Source of the DNA: Chara braunii
Taxonomy: Eukaryota; Streptophyta; Charophyceae; Charales; Characeae
Length of the DNA: 53,651 nucleotides
Reading direction: 5' to 3'
Assembly: GCA_003427395.1 (NCBI GenBank)
Contig: BFEA01000171.1
Coordinates: 142,133-195,783, forward strand
The notes under the pieces are model-generated. The model saw only the letters and a program-made list of their open reading frames with translations. It searched no databases and was not told where the DNA came from. Each line of letters starts with the position of its first letter. Positions within the stretch are counted from its first letter, which is position 1. Below are positions 21,659 to 33,059 of the stretch, piece after piece. Position numbers and translations under genes: made by a program.

Positions 21659-21905
21659 AGTGTCTTTTCCAAAGCCTATCTTATTTTCAGATGTACTGCT
21701 TCAGGCGAAGAGGTTCGGCATCTAAAATTGCCACTCTACTGCTCTGTTTACCAGGATGGTACATTTTCCCCAACGTCGTCGTCCACTTTTTTTTTTTCTT
21801 TTTTCAATAATATCGGGCAACGTCCCACAACAAACTGGAATAAAACCTTAATGCAACAATATGGGCAGTGTCATGAAGGTGACAGATTTTAGGATAGGAG
21901 ATTGA

Positions 21906-22006
21906 GGGTATGCTCCCACTCTGGACTTGATTACGGTCAGATGAATAAAGTTCTGGCCGTAATTGCAGCCAGATCCGCTTAAGAAAGTGCCACTGTGAGT
22001 ATGCTC
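21906..22006. mobile_element. CATACTCAC-family inverted-repeat element
   Basis: The left end is GGGTATGCTCCCACTCTGGA and the right end is CACTGTGAGTATGCTC. The interior has GATTACGGTCAGAT and GTAATTGCAGCCAGATCC, inverted to each other. Confidence 0.7.
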
Positions 22007-23811
22007 TGAGTATGGGCAAGTACGGGCTGTCTCACACACATTATCGTTGATATTTTGACAGTTTCTCAACAGACGCTTCACGTCCGGATCCCACGAAGGT
22101 GGTTTTGCACGTAAGAATATGTTTTTCTGTCTGTGTGTTTTAGTCTTTATTTCTCCCTCTCTCTGTCTCTCTCCTTCCCTCCTCTCCCTCACCCTCAAAT
22201 CGCTTGCACCCTTTCCCATTGTGTCCTTATCTTTCACTCATCATTTTGTTTTACAGGCTGTACCACTTGCAGCAGCCATGCAGAACACTCCCTCTCCTCG
22301 ATTATTCCAACCTCTCTTCACCGGCCACATTTGGTCGTAATTTCTCTCGTCTTCACACCTATTCGTTTGTCCTCTGTTTTTCCCGACCACCATATACCTG
22401 TCTTAGACGACTCTAGAGTGTCGGCATGGAATCCGGGTCGGGAAACATCTTTGAACGAGGGAAAGTAGTTCACATTGACAACCACATGGTCCACAGTAAG
22501 AGACTTGACGACTTCGTTGAATACAAAAGTGTGTGGTGAAAACCAGCAGTGCCGTTCCCAGCTATTTTGTTCCTACTCAGCACGCCACATCTTTTGGGGC
22601 TCGGCCTCTACCGATATGGAAAGGCAGCCAAAAAAAGATTGATTTTGTGCCTGCGCCTGTTTGACAAAAAATGGCGCACGGCAGAAATCCGGGTCAGGAA
22701 AACGACCCTTGGATGTAGTGGTGGGCCCGCAAGTCCACCGAGTGAAACACTGAATACCTCTGGGGAAGATCCCCGCCCTGCAATACCTGCCGGTGGCAGG
22801 CTGGTAGATTGCCAAGGCAACATCTGGACACTCAACACAGTTGCTTCAGTGCAGTCCACCTACTGGGGTGAGAAAAGTTTCAAGATCAGATTCTTGTGCT
22901 CTTTTCTTGAGATGGCAGGTCTTAACTAAACCTGCTGGTGCAGTGGGCGCCATAGGCTTATCGGTAAGGGTTTCCGCAACTTTCCAGTCTACCCTGGACT
23001 TCAAACTACTGTAGACCTGGATCGGATCGTGGACGATCCGCTATTCTACAAAAACAGACGGTTCTTGAAATCAAACTTGCTCTGTCTTTCTCTGGACTGG
23101 TAGGCCTTGGAGAATGATCATCTGGATCAGAGGAAACGACAAAACTGCAGTAGATGTCTCACTGGATTCAGAGACTAAGAGGGCAGGTGGAAGGTAAGCC
23201 ACATAACATCTCGTGTCCCTGAGAGATGGAATCAGGGAGGACCGGGATGTGGAAATGGGAGGGGGAGGAAAAGGGAGGGATGAAACACAAGGATGGAGAG
23301 TATTTGCAGAAGAGAGAAAAGCTACTAATGTAGAAACGGAATTCAATATCTTCAGGTGAAGTGCAGAGAGGAGGACGACTCGGAGTGGTAGGGCTATGGA
23401 TTTCAAGATCTGTGAGCAAATACTAGCAAAGAGATAAGATGTGGGAGACCGTTTGTCAATGCCTGGCAGTAAATCCTTTGCCCTGGGGAGTAGCAATCGA
23501 TGCTACCAGAAAGATAGATCCTGTACTGATCATCGAAGTCTTGCCGGTGGAAAAGAAACCGGCCTGCTGCTCCCCAGGGGTCAAGTCCCACTTACACTGA
23601 TTCTTCATTTCTCGCCATTGATCTTCATAGCATATAGTCAGAAATTGAATATTTACGTAAGTGGGCCTTGGCCCCAAACTGGAAATGAGCCTCAGGCATA
23701 AGTCTGCGTTTCTCAACGAAAAACAAAAAGAAAAAACCTGCACTATTCCCAGGAACAGAATACCTGCATGCCTTTGGCAAAGGTTGACAGACAGGTCAGC
23801 ATCATCACTAT

Positions 23812-23889
<78 letters not shown>

Positions 23890-24588
23890 GAGAATTGCGA
23901 GTAGTTGAGAGGTTGCCCAAGAAGAAGCAATCCGAATATCGTTGGGAGTCCATCATGCAAGTCACACATCTTGACCTGCATTTGTCTAACTGGACAAAGA
24001 ATTTGTGATCAAAGATGTCTGGGAGGCAGGCAGGGAAGCGGAGTTTCTAGAGATTTCTCTGTGTAGTGGCTCTGGGAGAATCCGTCAGATATCATCTGGT
24101 TGGTGGGAAACCAGCATAAGAGCCTACATATGATTTCATCCCGCTCACACGTATTTAGGTTGAGCAGTCCGGTGCCCAGCAGGTCGAGAACAGGTGTGCA
24201 CTGTGTGTAGGAGATGACCCTCCACACAGCAACCACCTTCGCACCCCACTATCCTCCCCCACTGCTGTCCTTCACGTCTAGTAAGGTTTGTTGCTATTTT
24301 TGGACTTTGAATATTATTATCAATTTTTTGTTCCATCAATGAGGTCTTTCTCTTCCACATCAGGCAACTTTCTATTTCAGGTCTTCAAAGAGTGGTAACC
24401 CCTTGTTCACCAGTGTTCAGGCCATTCACTATAGAGGCAGTCAATCATCTCTTTCGCATGCAACTTCGCTATCGGGTACGTGGTAGGTCATCTACATTGG
24501 GAAATATTCTGTCAAGTGCATTACTGTTCATTAGGGCGTGTCTTGCACACAATGGTGGATGACTGGGCAAGTTGTGTTGTGTGTGCGC

Positions 24589-24666
<78 letters not shown>

Positions 24667-26721
24667 CAGCGTGTTTCAGAAAATGTGAGGCTGAAACTGA
24701 AGTTGCAGAAATGTTTTTGGGCCGTAGAAAAGTGCAGCCCGAGTCCTGGAATCGTGAAAAAGTTCATTTCCATTTTCTTCTTCCCTTTCTTTTTTGTTCT
24801 TTTCCATTTGGGGGAGTCCGCATCACCACGGTGTTACTCGTGCCCGAAAGGAAGCATGCACCCCGAGCCAACAACCCAAGCCCAGAGCGAGTCTGGCCGA
24901 CACGACACGAAGACGAGTCCTTGTTTCGCCCAGTGGTGCAGGGAAATGATGCGCGCGCCGGTATCATAGTGGGGAGAAACAAGGTGGAAGGGCACCAAGG
25001 CAGGTGGGTCAAATGGAAGCAGATATAACAGTTGGGCTCTGCACATTAGTGAGTGCTACTTCGAAATGAATCTTGCGACAAATATGTGTTGGATTCGGTG
25101 AGCGTAGTATAGCGCGAGTGCTTGGCCAGATTCCTCCAGAAGTAGCCTCACTGAAGTAGTAGTATCAACAGAAGAAGAAGAGGAAGAAAATCCAGGGGCA
25201 AGCACAGGGGGGGAGAAGGAGGAACAATGGGTCTCACAAAGAGAAATGGACCGGATGCTACACAAGGGAAAGAACTCCGACCCCGCGTTTTCTGCCTCGC
25301 TCTTATCCGGGAGGCAGTTTCAGATTGGCTTTAAAATTCCTTGCGACTTTACTGGGAAATTTCTGGCATGTCGGTTTTCTGCCTCACTTTTTCTGAAACA
25401 CGCAGTCTTTTTTGCAAGGCTGAAACTCAAATGGCAGTTCTCTGAAGCTATCCATCTGACGTGGTTGCGTCAGACTTCAAAGTTCAAACTCTTTTTCTGC
25501 TTATTAGCAGCTACATGTATGTGCCTGCCATTCAGCCACATGAGCTGGGTAGCTCTGTCAACCTCCTCATAACTTAGGAAGGTCGATCCTGCATAGTCGT
25601 CTACAGCAATTGCAAGATGTTTAATATAGGGCGCTCGATCGTCAGTGCTGGTCTGGATGGTTTACCAACTTACCCGCATGGTCAGACGAAGTTGGAACCT
25701 AAAATTGGCGGAGAAACGGAAGGTGTTCGCAGGGTTAAATATTGTGAAGGAGAAAAGAGAAGGTACTGTAAGGCGGAGGCAGGTGTGCTGTGGAGCGAGG
25801 ATCCCAATGCCACGATCGACCTTGGCACAGTGTGAGCGCACTCCAACCCCGACGACAGCAAGGACGAATAACAAGGAAAGAGCGACAACAAAGATAGCAG
25901 CAGCAACGCGCTTCAGGGAAGGTCACAATAACGGGGACTCAGCCCGCCAGTCCCAGACAGCGAGGAGGAGGAGGGACACACAGGGTATGATACTGCCCCA
26001 GAGCCAACCCCGTAGATGGGAGAGATCACATCTTTCCTAGGGTCTAGGGCTTACGGAGACGGTCGCCTAAGGGCGGGCCAAGAGGGACAATGTTGGTCTG
26101 TTTTTTGTGCCTGTTTCCTCCAAGGGTGTAGCTAACAGGGGAGGGGGCTGCAAAACGAGTGGGCAACAAAGAGAGTCGATCCTCCCCGCCGGGAAGCAGT
26201 GCTGTCAGGGCTCCTGGGGCTGTAATGCATGAAGGCGTTCAAGTGAGTATTGTGGTTGTGATTTCCTGGTGGATAAGGAACCGAACTGCTGCTACCCAGA
26301 TTAGGAACACAGCTCGGCAGGGCTCGTTTAAAAAAAGAAAAGAAAAGATGATAGCATTAAGTGAGAAGCGACTCCTACGTTCTCTTCACTACAGCAGCAA
26401 AGGATCACGACGAGGATGTACAGCCCAAGAGTTTCAAACCAGCCCTACTGGTGATATGCTTGTGCTTAGAAAGCATGAACTGGGTCACGTACCTGGTCAG
26501 GTTCGTGCCTTCATGGCATGAACATAAGACCAGTGTGGGCAGGCCCTTAGGTATAGGCCCCCCTGTAGTATGTTCAGGTCTTTGCTAGGAAATCTGATGG
26601 TCCACTGAGATATTAAGATGCAACTCTGGATAGCATGATGGTCCATTGAGATAGTAAGATGTAACTCTGGATAGCATGTGCTGGGTACGAGAGATAGACA
26701 TAGCTCAGTGGGGCTTGCCCC
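22007..26721. other. No recognised gene; microsatellites at 23821-23884 and 24593-24664
   Basis: A (TC)n run of about 64 bp at 23821 and a (GA)n run of about 72 bp at 24593 are complementary and 0.7 kb apart. Frames around 22549-22929, 23441-23701, 24480-25028 and 25645-26040 are open but show no family motif, and part of their length is repeat-encoded. Two 45-bp near-repeats (GGTCCA.TGAGATA.TAAGATG) occur at 26598-26680. Confidence 0.4.
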
Positions 26722-26929
26722 TTAAACCACAGTGCACGGCCCCAGCCATCTTTCATCATCTACAAAATTTTTGGAGGCTCGGGGCTAGGGGGCCACAATG
26801 GCTGGCAACTCCAGCCGAAAAAGAAAAAAAGCATGGCTACGATCCGGACGTTCGGACCGCCGTCCAGGCGGTCTGGATCAGTCCGAACTCCAGACGTCCG
26901 GTCTGTAAGGTCCGGATTTGCCAAATTTA

Positions 26930-26985
<56 letters not shown>

Positions 26986-27603
26986 ACGGTCCAGGACCCT
27001 TCCCCATTGAGGAGCCAAGCCCCCAAAATTGTTTCAGGCCCGTTTATGTTTTTGTGGGGAGTCGGGACATGCTCTCTCTCTATAATAGTTTATTAGACAT
27101 CCCCAATTTTTAATTATTAATAAATTAATAATTCATTACTTTTTATTAGTTTTTAACTTTTTTAAGTCTTTTTTTAAGTTTTTTCAACTTTTTTGTAGTT
27201 TTTGACTTTTAACTCACGTTTGGTTAGGAATTCTGACATGACTCTGAGGCAAAAGTGGTTTGCATTGTTATTCTGCATAACATACTTTTTTTTTCAGATT
27301 TGTTTATTTTTATTTTTTAATGGTCCGGACATTTCCGGACCTGCTTACCGGTCTGGACCGTCCGGAACCATGCATGTCCTGAGGTCTGGATGTGTCCGGC
27401 CATCCGGACCCGACCGGACACGCGTCCAGTCCCTGGACATGAGGTGTCCAGGTCCGGGTCCAGCGTAGCCATGAAAAAAAAGTGCCTTGCAGGCGGTTCA
27501 ATAAAGCATGGCGTGCAGTGTGCCTTGCAGGCGGTTCAATAAAGCATGGCGTGCAGTGGAAGGCCGCCAGGCCTGGGTGTACTGGTGGTTTAAACCACCA
27601 GTC
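26722..27603. mobile_element. TTAA hairpin element interrupted by a hAT-like insertion
   Basis: The left end is TTAAACCACAGTGCACGGCC and the right end GTACTGGTGGTTTAA at 27603. The core AATGGCTGGCAACTCCAGCC lies on the left side. After removing the insert at 26832-27473 the element is about 240 bp. A 38-bp unit (GTGCCTTGCAGGCGGTTCAA...) is tandemly duplicated at 27482-27557. Confidence 0.75.
26832..27473. mobile_element. hAT-like non-autonomous element with poly-G run
   Basis: The ends are CATGGCTACGATCCGGACG and ..GGGTCCAGCGTAGCCATG, an imperfect inverted repeat rich in TCCGGAC motifs. The flanks are AAAAAAAG and AAAAAAAAG, a near 8-bp duplication but in low-complexity sequence. It contains a G run of about 53 (26932-26984) and an AT-rich middle, with no transposase frame. 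Confidence 0.55.
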
Positions 27604-27715
27604 CATCTCACAGGCATTGTTCTGACTTGGTGGTCTGCCCGCCATGTTGACAGCGGCTCTGGCTACCGGGCCGAAATGGCTGGTGGCACTAGCCAAAAGG
27701 GAACAAAATAATAAA
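27600..27715. mobile_element. TTAA hairpin element, truncated, abutting the previous copy
   Basis: It begins TTAAACCACCAGTCCATCTC from the TTAA shared with the preceding element and contains a core variant (AATGGCTGGTGGCACTAGCC). The right end was not found. Confidence 0.6.
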
Positions 27716-27797
27716 ATTGTGTCTGCATCACTTCGTTGTTTTTTTTTGCGCGAGGCAGCAATCCAGGTCGGGAAAAAGAGGGTCGGACAGACGGGGG

Positions 27798-27908
27798 CTA
27801 CCGTCTTCCCCCGAACATAACGCACCCCAAAAATGAATGTATACAAGATATATTTCCGGCAAGATACAGCCAGAATGAGGGTGCGTTGTGTTCGGAGGAA
27901 GACGTTAG
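27798..27908. mobile_element. CTTCCCCCGAAC-family inverted-repeat element
   Basis: The left end is CTACCGTCTTCCCCCGAACA, then TAACGCACCCC. The right end is GGGTGCGTTGTGTTCGGAGG, then AAGACGTTAG. This is the best-preserved left terminus in the window. Confidence 0.8.
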
Positions 27909-28256
27909 GTCCCACTAGCAGAGAGGATTGGATGTGATTGTGGAGGTGCAAAAGATCACTTCGGATCTGCTTTCTCCATCTCTTCTTAAAGGATGTTCGG
28001 ATTCAGCCGCTTAATCCAATCGGCTTTGTGAGTGGGACCTCGCCTCAGGTGGTTTGTTCCTTACCCCTAGAGGAAGCAATCAGTACTCTTGGCAGTAGGC
28101 CACGAAGAGGTTTCACTCTTATTAGAACCGGGCTGTGGATCTTTCAGTGATGATAGGGAGAAGCATGAGTGTGTGACACGTTGGATCGTACGAAGGAACC
28201 CTGCTGATGCTCCTCACAATAGAAAAACGGAGCCATAGCCCGAAGGCTAGGTTTCG

Positions 28257-28530
28257 TTAAACCACCAGTACACGCTCCCAGGCCACTTGAGAACAACGAG
28301 AGGCTCTCCCCGGAAATGGCTGGTGGTGGTGCCAGCCAAAACGTGAACAAAATGGCTGGTGGTGGGACAACTGGACCAAAATGGCTGGTGGTGCCAGCCA
28401 CAACGTGAACACAATGGCTGGTGGGACTGGGACAACCGGATCAAAATGGCTGGCGGTGCCAGCCAAAATGTGAACAAAAACACAGTGCTCGTGTTTCGGC
28501 AAACCTTGGCGCGCAGGGGGAATCAACCTC
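28257..28530. mobile_element. TTAA hairpin element with amplified core
   Basis: It begins TTAAACCACCAGTACACGCT. The core AAAATGGCTGGTGGTGCCAGCC-like unit is repeated four to five times between 28313 and 28475 with AACGTGAACA linkers. It ends in the family block TTTCGGCAAACCTTGGCGCG without a right TTAA. Confidence 0.65.
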
Positions 28531-28540
28531 GTAACAAATA

Positions 28541-28647
28541 GGCTCTTCGCCCAAACACAACGCACCCTCATTTCCGTTGTACCTGACCGGAATATAGCTT
28601 GCATACATTCATTATCGGGGTACTTTATGTTCGGGGGAAGAAGGTAG
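28541..28647. mobile_element. CTTCCCCCGAAC-family inverted-repeat element
   Basis: The left end is CTCTTCGCCCAAACACAACG and the right end TTTATGTTCGGGGGAAGAAG then GTAG. The interior TGTACCTGACCGGAATATAG matches the 20.4-kb copy. An (AAC)n run follows at about 28657-28677. Confidence 0.75.
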
Positions 28648-28679
28648 TGATTTAAACAACAACAACAACAACAACAAAA

Positions 28680-31077
28680 TCAGGGCCAGCCAATCATGGA
28701 TATTATATGAGGGCTTTTGCCTTCCATGGCATCTTACCAACTACGCCCTGGCCTAAATCCAGAAGAGTTAGTTTAAAAACGGGCTTCCTATTCGGGTTCC
28801 AGAGCCATCGGGCTTCCCATTTGGGTTCTAGAGCCATTTTAGCTAATGCCTGTTTAGCTCGATCCGCAAGGTCTACAAAGACCTCAATTAGTTATTCATC
28901 TGTGGAGCTGAGAACGCCGCCAAGCTGAAATTGGCTTGGCAGAGTTGAGAACCTGCTTGAACATCATCTCTGAGTGTGACCGTACGCAGGGAGTCCCAAC
29001 TGCAGCGAGGGGTGCATTTGCCTTTGCTTATTTTTTTCTGATCTGTATTCTGTAGCCAACTGGATCTGACGTCTACACCACCGCTGTGGGATCTTCGTGA
29101 ACTCCAGGTTTCTAAGCAAGAAAATTCTCTGAATGCTTTTCCTTCCCTTATTTCCTTTCTTTTTTTTATCCTTCTTTTCCTTTTTTCAGAGAAGGGGAGT
29201 AGCCTCTAGCGATATTGTATTCATCGTTCCGGAGCTCGTTATCTGTTTCTTAACAGCTAGTTAAGTGTTCCGGTCAGTCAGAAGGGCTGGTCCTGCGCCT
29301 TTCCTAATTTGTTGCGTATAACCGGTCGTCAGAGTTCACACCTTGAAGTCAAGGTGTTCAGAGTCTCATGTTAGTTCTGCACAAGGATCTTTGTGAATGA
29401 ATGTGAGTGGAGAATACAGTGGAAGGAAATGCCAATCGTTATGGCAACACGGCAGTCAGATGCATCCATGGCATTGGAGGGATGTCAGAGGACTCAGCGC
29501 GCATCAACCGTACCGTTCAACGAGCGGAGCATCATTTCCAAGCCCCTATTTTGCAGCCGGTACTTATGATAGGGAATGCAAGAGGTAGCATCTGGTCATC
29601 TGCGGTGGGGGATCCCTTTTGCATGGATCAGGAAATATTGACCCTTGATCGTCGTGTTATCTATCGGCAGTATCTCTTTATCCGTGCAAATGGAGCCTTC
29701 CCCCTGGGCACTGCAGGGCAGGCTCACGAATATCCAGGGACTTCAAGTGAATGTCAGGTTTGCAGCCCTTTTCCTTTTCTGATTTTTCTCTTTCGGTCAA
29801 AACTTCTCAGAAAAGGGAACTTGCCACACCTTCCACCCAAAGACTGCGCAGCGATATGTGGACAGTGTGGGCCTTTTCGTTTCTGATTCCCCTTTCTGGG
29901 GGAGTCGAGATTTTGTCAATGGAAAGCGAACAGAGCTGTGTGCCAGTGCTGCAAAGTGAAGACAGGGACTCATAGTCAAAAAGAAGACAGGAAAGGAAAT
30001 CAGATAGCTTCAGAGCCGGAGCTCCAGAGCCCGTTCATGAGGTGCAAGGAGAGTTACACGCAGAAGACTAGAGAGGGCAAAGAACGCGTATTTGCAGAGT
30101 TTTCGACATCCCATGAGCTGAAGGCAGGATTGCATTAATGAACGGGGATAACAGAAACTGATCAGAAACTCCATAAAGATTGGACTGGATTGGTTTAAAA
30201 TAGGGATCGCGGAAACCTTAGCCGATCCATCCCTCTATTTTAGCAACGAACAGAAGGTTCTCCAGCTAGATGGAGCCCGAGTTCAAGAACACGAGTTGGA
30301 CGTAGGAGTCAAGGGGAGGGTAGCAAGGAGAGTCACCTATGTTGTAGCGATGAAAGGGGAGACCGGGCATAGACTTGTAGGCAATACCAGGCAAAATAGA
30401 GCAAAGGCAAAGACAGTTGAGAAAGGGGTGGATGAAGGGCGTTGGAATGCCTGGTCAGATGGAGAGAGGCATACAGAGCAGGTGAGAAGGGGTGCGGTAA
30501 GGGTATATTTGTTGTTTTCGAGAACTTGCTGGTGGAAAAGGAACCGGACGGATGCTGCCGACAATACAAGGAGCTTCCCAGGGTGGGTGTCATCTATCAG
30601 AAAAGAAAGAACGAGGAAGAGCAAAGCCTTATTATGCAGCTGCCCAAAAGAATTGTGGAAATGGCCCACCACCCCTTATGGCTGCACATAAAGACAAGGC
30701 TTGTGTACTTTTTCAGAAGGGCGCTTGTGAAGATCTCTCTTTCTTACTATCCCAGAGGGGAAGCCAAGTCATTGGCTCTGTTTTAGGATGGGAGGAGTCG
30801 GGGAAGGGCCACCACCTGATGGGCTGAGCACTGGTGGAGATTTTATGTAACCTTTACTTCGTTACGGAGTTCAATGGCTCCTGCTTGGAGGTTGTGGACC
30901 AGTCTTCCACTGTTGCAGCTGTAAAATCTCTATAACAGTTTGTAGGAGGTTGGATTGCAACAGGCCACCGAAATACCGCTTGATCTGGTGGCTGCCCCTA
31001 CAAAGTGCTGTTCCAAGGGACCAATTGGAAGGGGAGCGCAGGAATGACGCTGCAGCTGGCAAGTTACCGAGTGTCCC
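28680..31077. other. No recognised gene
   Basis: Two overlapping-frame regions (29407-29886 and 30296-30827) have frames of 90-160 codons, but no motif is recognised and none shows clear exon boundaries. They could be decayed element coding sequence. Otherwise nothing is visible. Confidence 0.35.
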
Positions 31078-31282
31078 ACGAGTGCCAGAATTTGGTGAGC
31101 GTTGGAGCAGAAGGGGCATTTCACGAATGCAAGAATTTGGCCACAGTTGGAGCTGCAGGATATTTACTATGTTTAGTAGTCTGTGGGTTTCTTAAAGTTT
31201 TGTTATGCATCTCACAAATGCAAGAATTTGGCTGCAGCTGGAGCTGCAGAATATTTACTATGTTTAGTAGTCTGTGGGTTTG
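31078..31282. repeat. Tandem repeat, 91-bp period, two good copies plus a partial
   Basis: Units begin TGCAAGAATTTGG at 31128 and 31219 and share GAGCTGCAG.ATATTTACTA and GTTTAGTAGTCTGTGGG. A partial unit (AGTGCCAGAATTTGG) precedes them at 31081. Confidence 0.75.
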
Positions 31283-31399
31283 GGCATGGTAGTTGGAAGG
31301 TTTGGTTTGGTTGTTCACCACATTGTCTGCCTCTGTCAGTGACAGACAGCCAGGCAGATCTTGAAAGATCAAGTTATTTGAACGTATTTCTTTCATTGA

Positions 31400-31518
31400 G
31401 GGCACACTCACATTAGACTTTTCCTACGATATTCTGCACATGATTGCAGTCAGATACATCGAGTACGACCATAATTGCGGTCAGATACGTTCAGGAAAGC
31501 GTTACCGTCAGTATTCTC
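31400..31518. mobile_element. CATACTCAC-family inverted-repeat element (diverged)
   Basis: The left end is GGGCACACTCACATTAGAC and the right end GCGTTACCGTCAGTATTCTC. The inner GATTGCAGTCAGATAC is followed by ATAATTGCGGTCAGATACG. Confidence 0.55.
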
Positions 31519-31984
31519 TGACTTGTCTTCACTGTGTTCCGAATCGGATTCACTCATTTCTCCCCTTCATTTATTCTCAACTCTGTTCCATATCCCACAG
31601 GGCATCAGCAAGACTTCCAGAAGGAGCCAAGGCCCTCTTTGCATCACTAGCTGAATGTGAAAACACCGAGTGTGTTGTTTCACAAGAACTGGAACAGCAC
31701 ACTGGCCAGTCCTCATATTTGCTGAGTGGTGTGCAATGAGAGGCCAAAAGAAACCCTCAATTGAGCTGGCAAAAGGCAAAGATTTCTCCTTTGTGGACTT
31801 GTCCCTACCTTACTGCCCGACTGAGAGCTCCACCAGGTTCGCTCATGCAGCTAATGACTTTGATACTTATCTCCATTCATATGCTTGATGGCTTTAGAGA
31901 GATGATCAAGTTGCGTACGATGCAACTTGAAAGCCACTCATGAAATTTGGCATTTCATACCTTCGACGGTTGGACTATCTGGGC

Positions 31985-33020
31985 GCGCTCGTGACTGAGT
32001 TTGGCATTTCCGACAATATAATTTGATCTATGGTGGAAGCCTATCAAGAGGACGCCATCATGTCTGACATCATGCGCAAACTTGAGGCCAAGGATAAGGC
32101 CGCATCCGATGAGTTTGTACTGGTCGATGGCTTGCTATTCCTTGAGAAGGCGGGGAATAAACGTTTATGTACTCCTTCTAAAGCGTCTTTGCATTTGTTT
32201 TTAGGCGGAATGTCACGATGCAGCCGGACATTTTGGTTATAAAAACACTGCTGCAAATTTAGTGCAGAAATTCTGGTGGCCCACGATGATGGAAGATTCC
32301 AAGAAATATGTAGGGACTTGCCAGGTTTGTCAGCGCGACAAACCATGGACAAAGGCACCACTTGGACTCATCAAGCTCTTGCCTATACCTGCTGGTCCTG
32401 GTCAGATTGTGTCCATGGATTTCATGCATACTCTCGTGACCTGCAAGAACGGTAAATGTCACGTCTTCATCATTCTGGACAGATTTAGCATGTATGCCAG
32501 ACTGATGGCCATGCCAGAAACTGCTAGGACTGACCAGGTCACTAAGCTGTTTATGGATAACTGGGTACGGGACTTTGGTCTCCCGAAATCCATCGTTGGC
32601 GACAAGGATGTCAGATTCACCAGTGAACTGTGGCAGAGCACAGCTCAGCAGATGGGAACCCAACTGCAGATGACATCAGGGAATCACCCTGACTCACGCA
32701 CACACCCTGTTTTCCATGCCTCCAAACTGGCCCCTTTCACTAAAACTGACAGGTTTCCCTCCAGGAGATCTATGCTGGACCCAACCATGGATGGACACGT
32801 GGACATTGACGACAATCTTGAACATCGATTGATACCAGTGCCTAAGCCACCAGGCCGGGGAAGACCTCCAAAACCGCAGATTCAGTACAGAGTGCGGTGC
32901 AGACACCATCTTGAACCTAAAGAAGATCGATGGTTCACGAGAGAAGAACTGATGAAGAATGCTCCCCAAATTATCTCAGCATACGGAAGAGCATTGAAAG
33001 GGAAGCAGCCTGCTGAATGA
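31985..33020 (+). pseudogene. Ty3/gypsy retrotransposon integrase, frameshifted and internally deleted
   Basis: This pol remnant would encode the C-terminal end of the polyprotein, which inserts element cDNA into the genome. A first frame (32030-32206) gives the RNase H-integrase linker and breaks at a single-base frameshift near 32205. The next frame has the zinc-binding H and C residues (CHDAAGHFGY before; CQVCQRDK at about 32320) and a core domain with SMDFM (first catalytic D) and a VGDKDVRFTSE block (second D). After MTSGNHPD the sequence jumps to HPVFHASKLAPF, so the segment with the catalytic E is deleted. A chromodomain-like tail (EDRWFTREEL) follows, then stop at 33020, polypurine tract and LTR. 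Upstream reverse transcriptase was not found. The element is non-functional. Confidence 0.85.
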
Positions 33021-33045
33021 GGACTTCTCAGGGGACTGTCGAAGT

Positions 33046-33059
33046 AAAGGAGGAGGGAG
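33046..33059 (+). promoter_or_regulatory. Polypurine tract of the gypsy element
   Basis: AAAGGAGGAGGGAG directly abuts the LTR start at 33060, the position expected for the plus-strand primer of an LTR retrotransposon. Confidence 0.8.

Noticed and set aside
24480-25028. 182-codon frame with a poly-ER stretch
   Set aside because: The ER run is translated (GA)n. Flanking residues show no recognisable domain and other frames are equally open.
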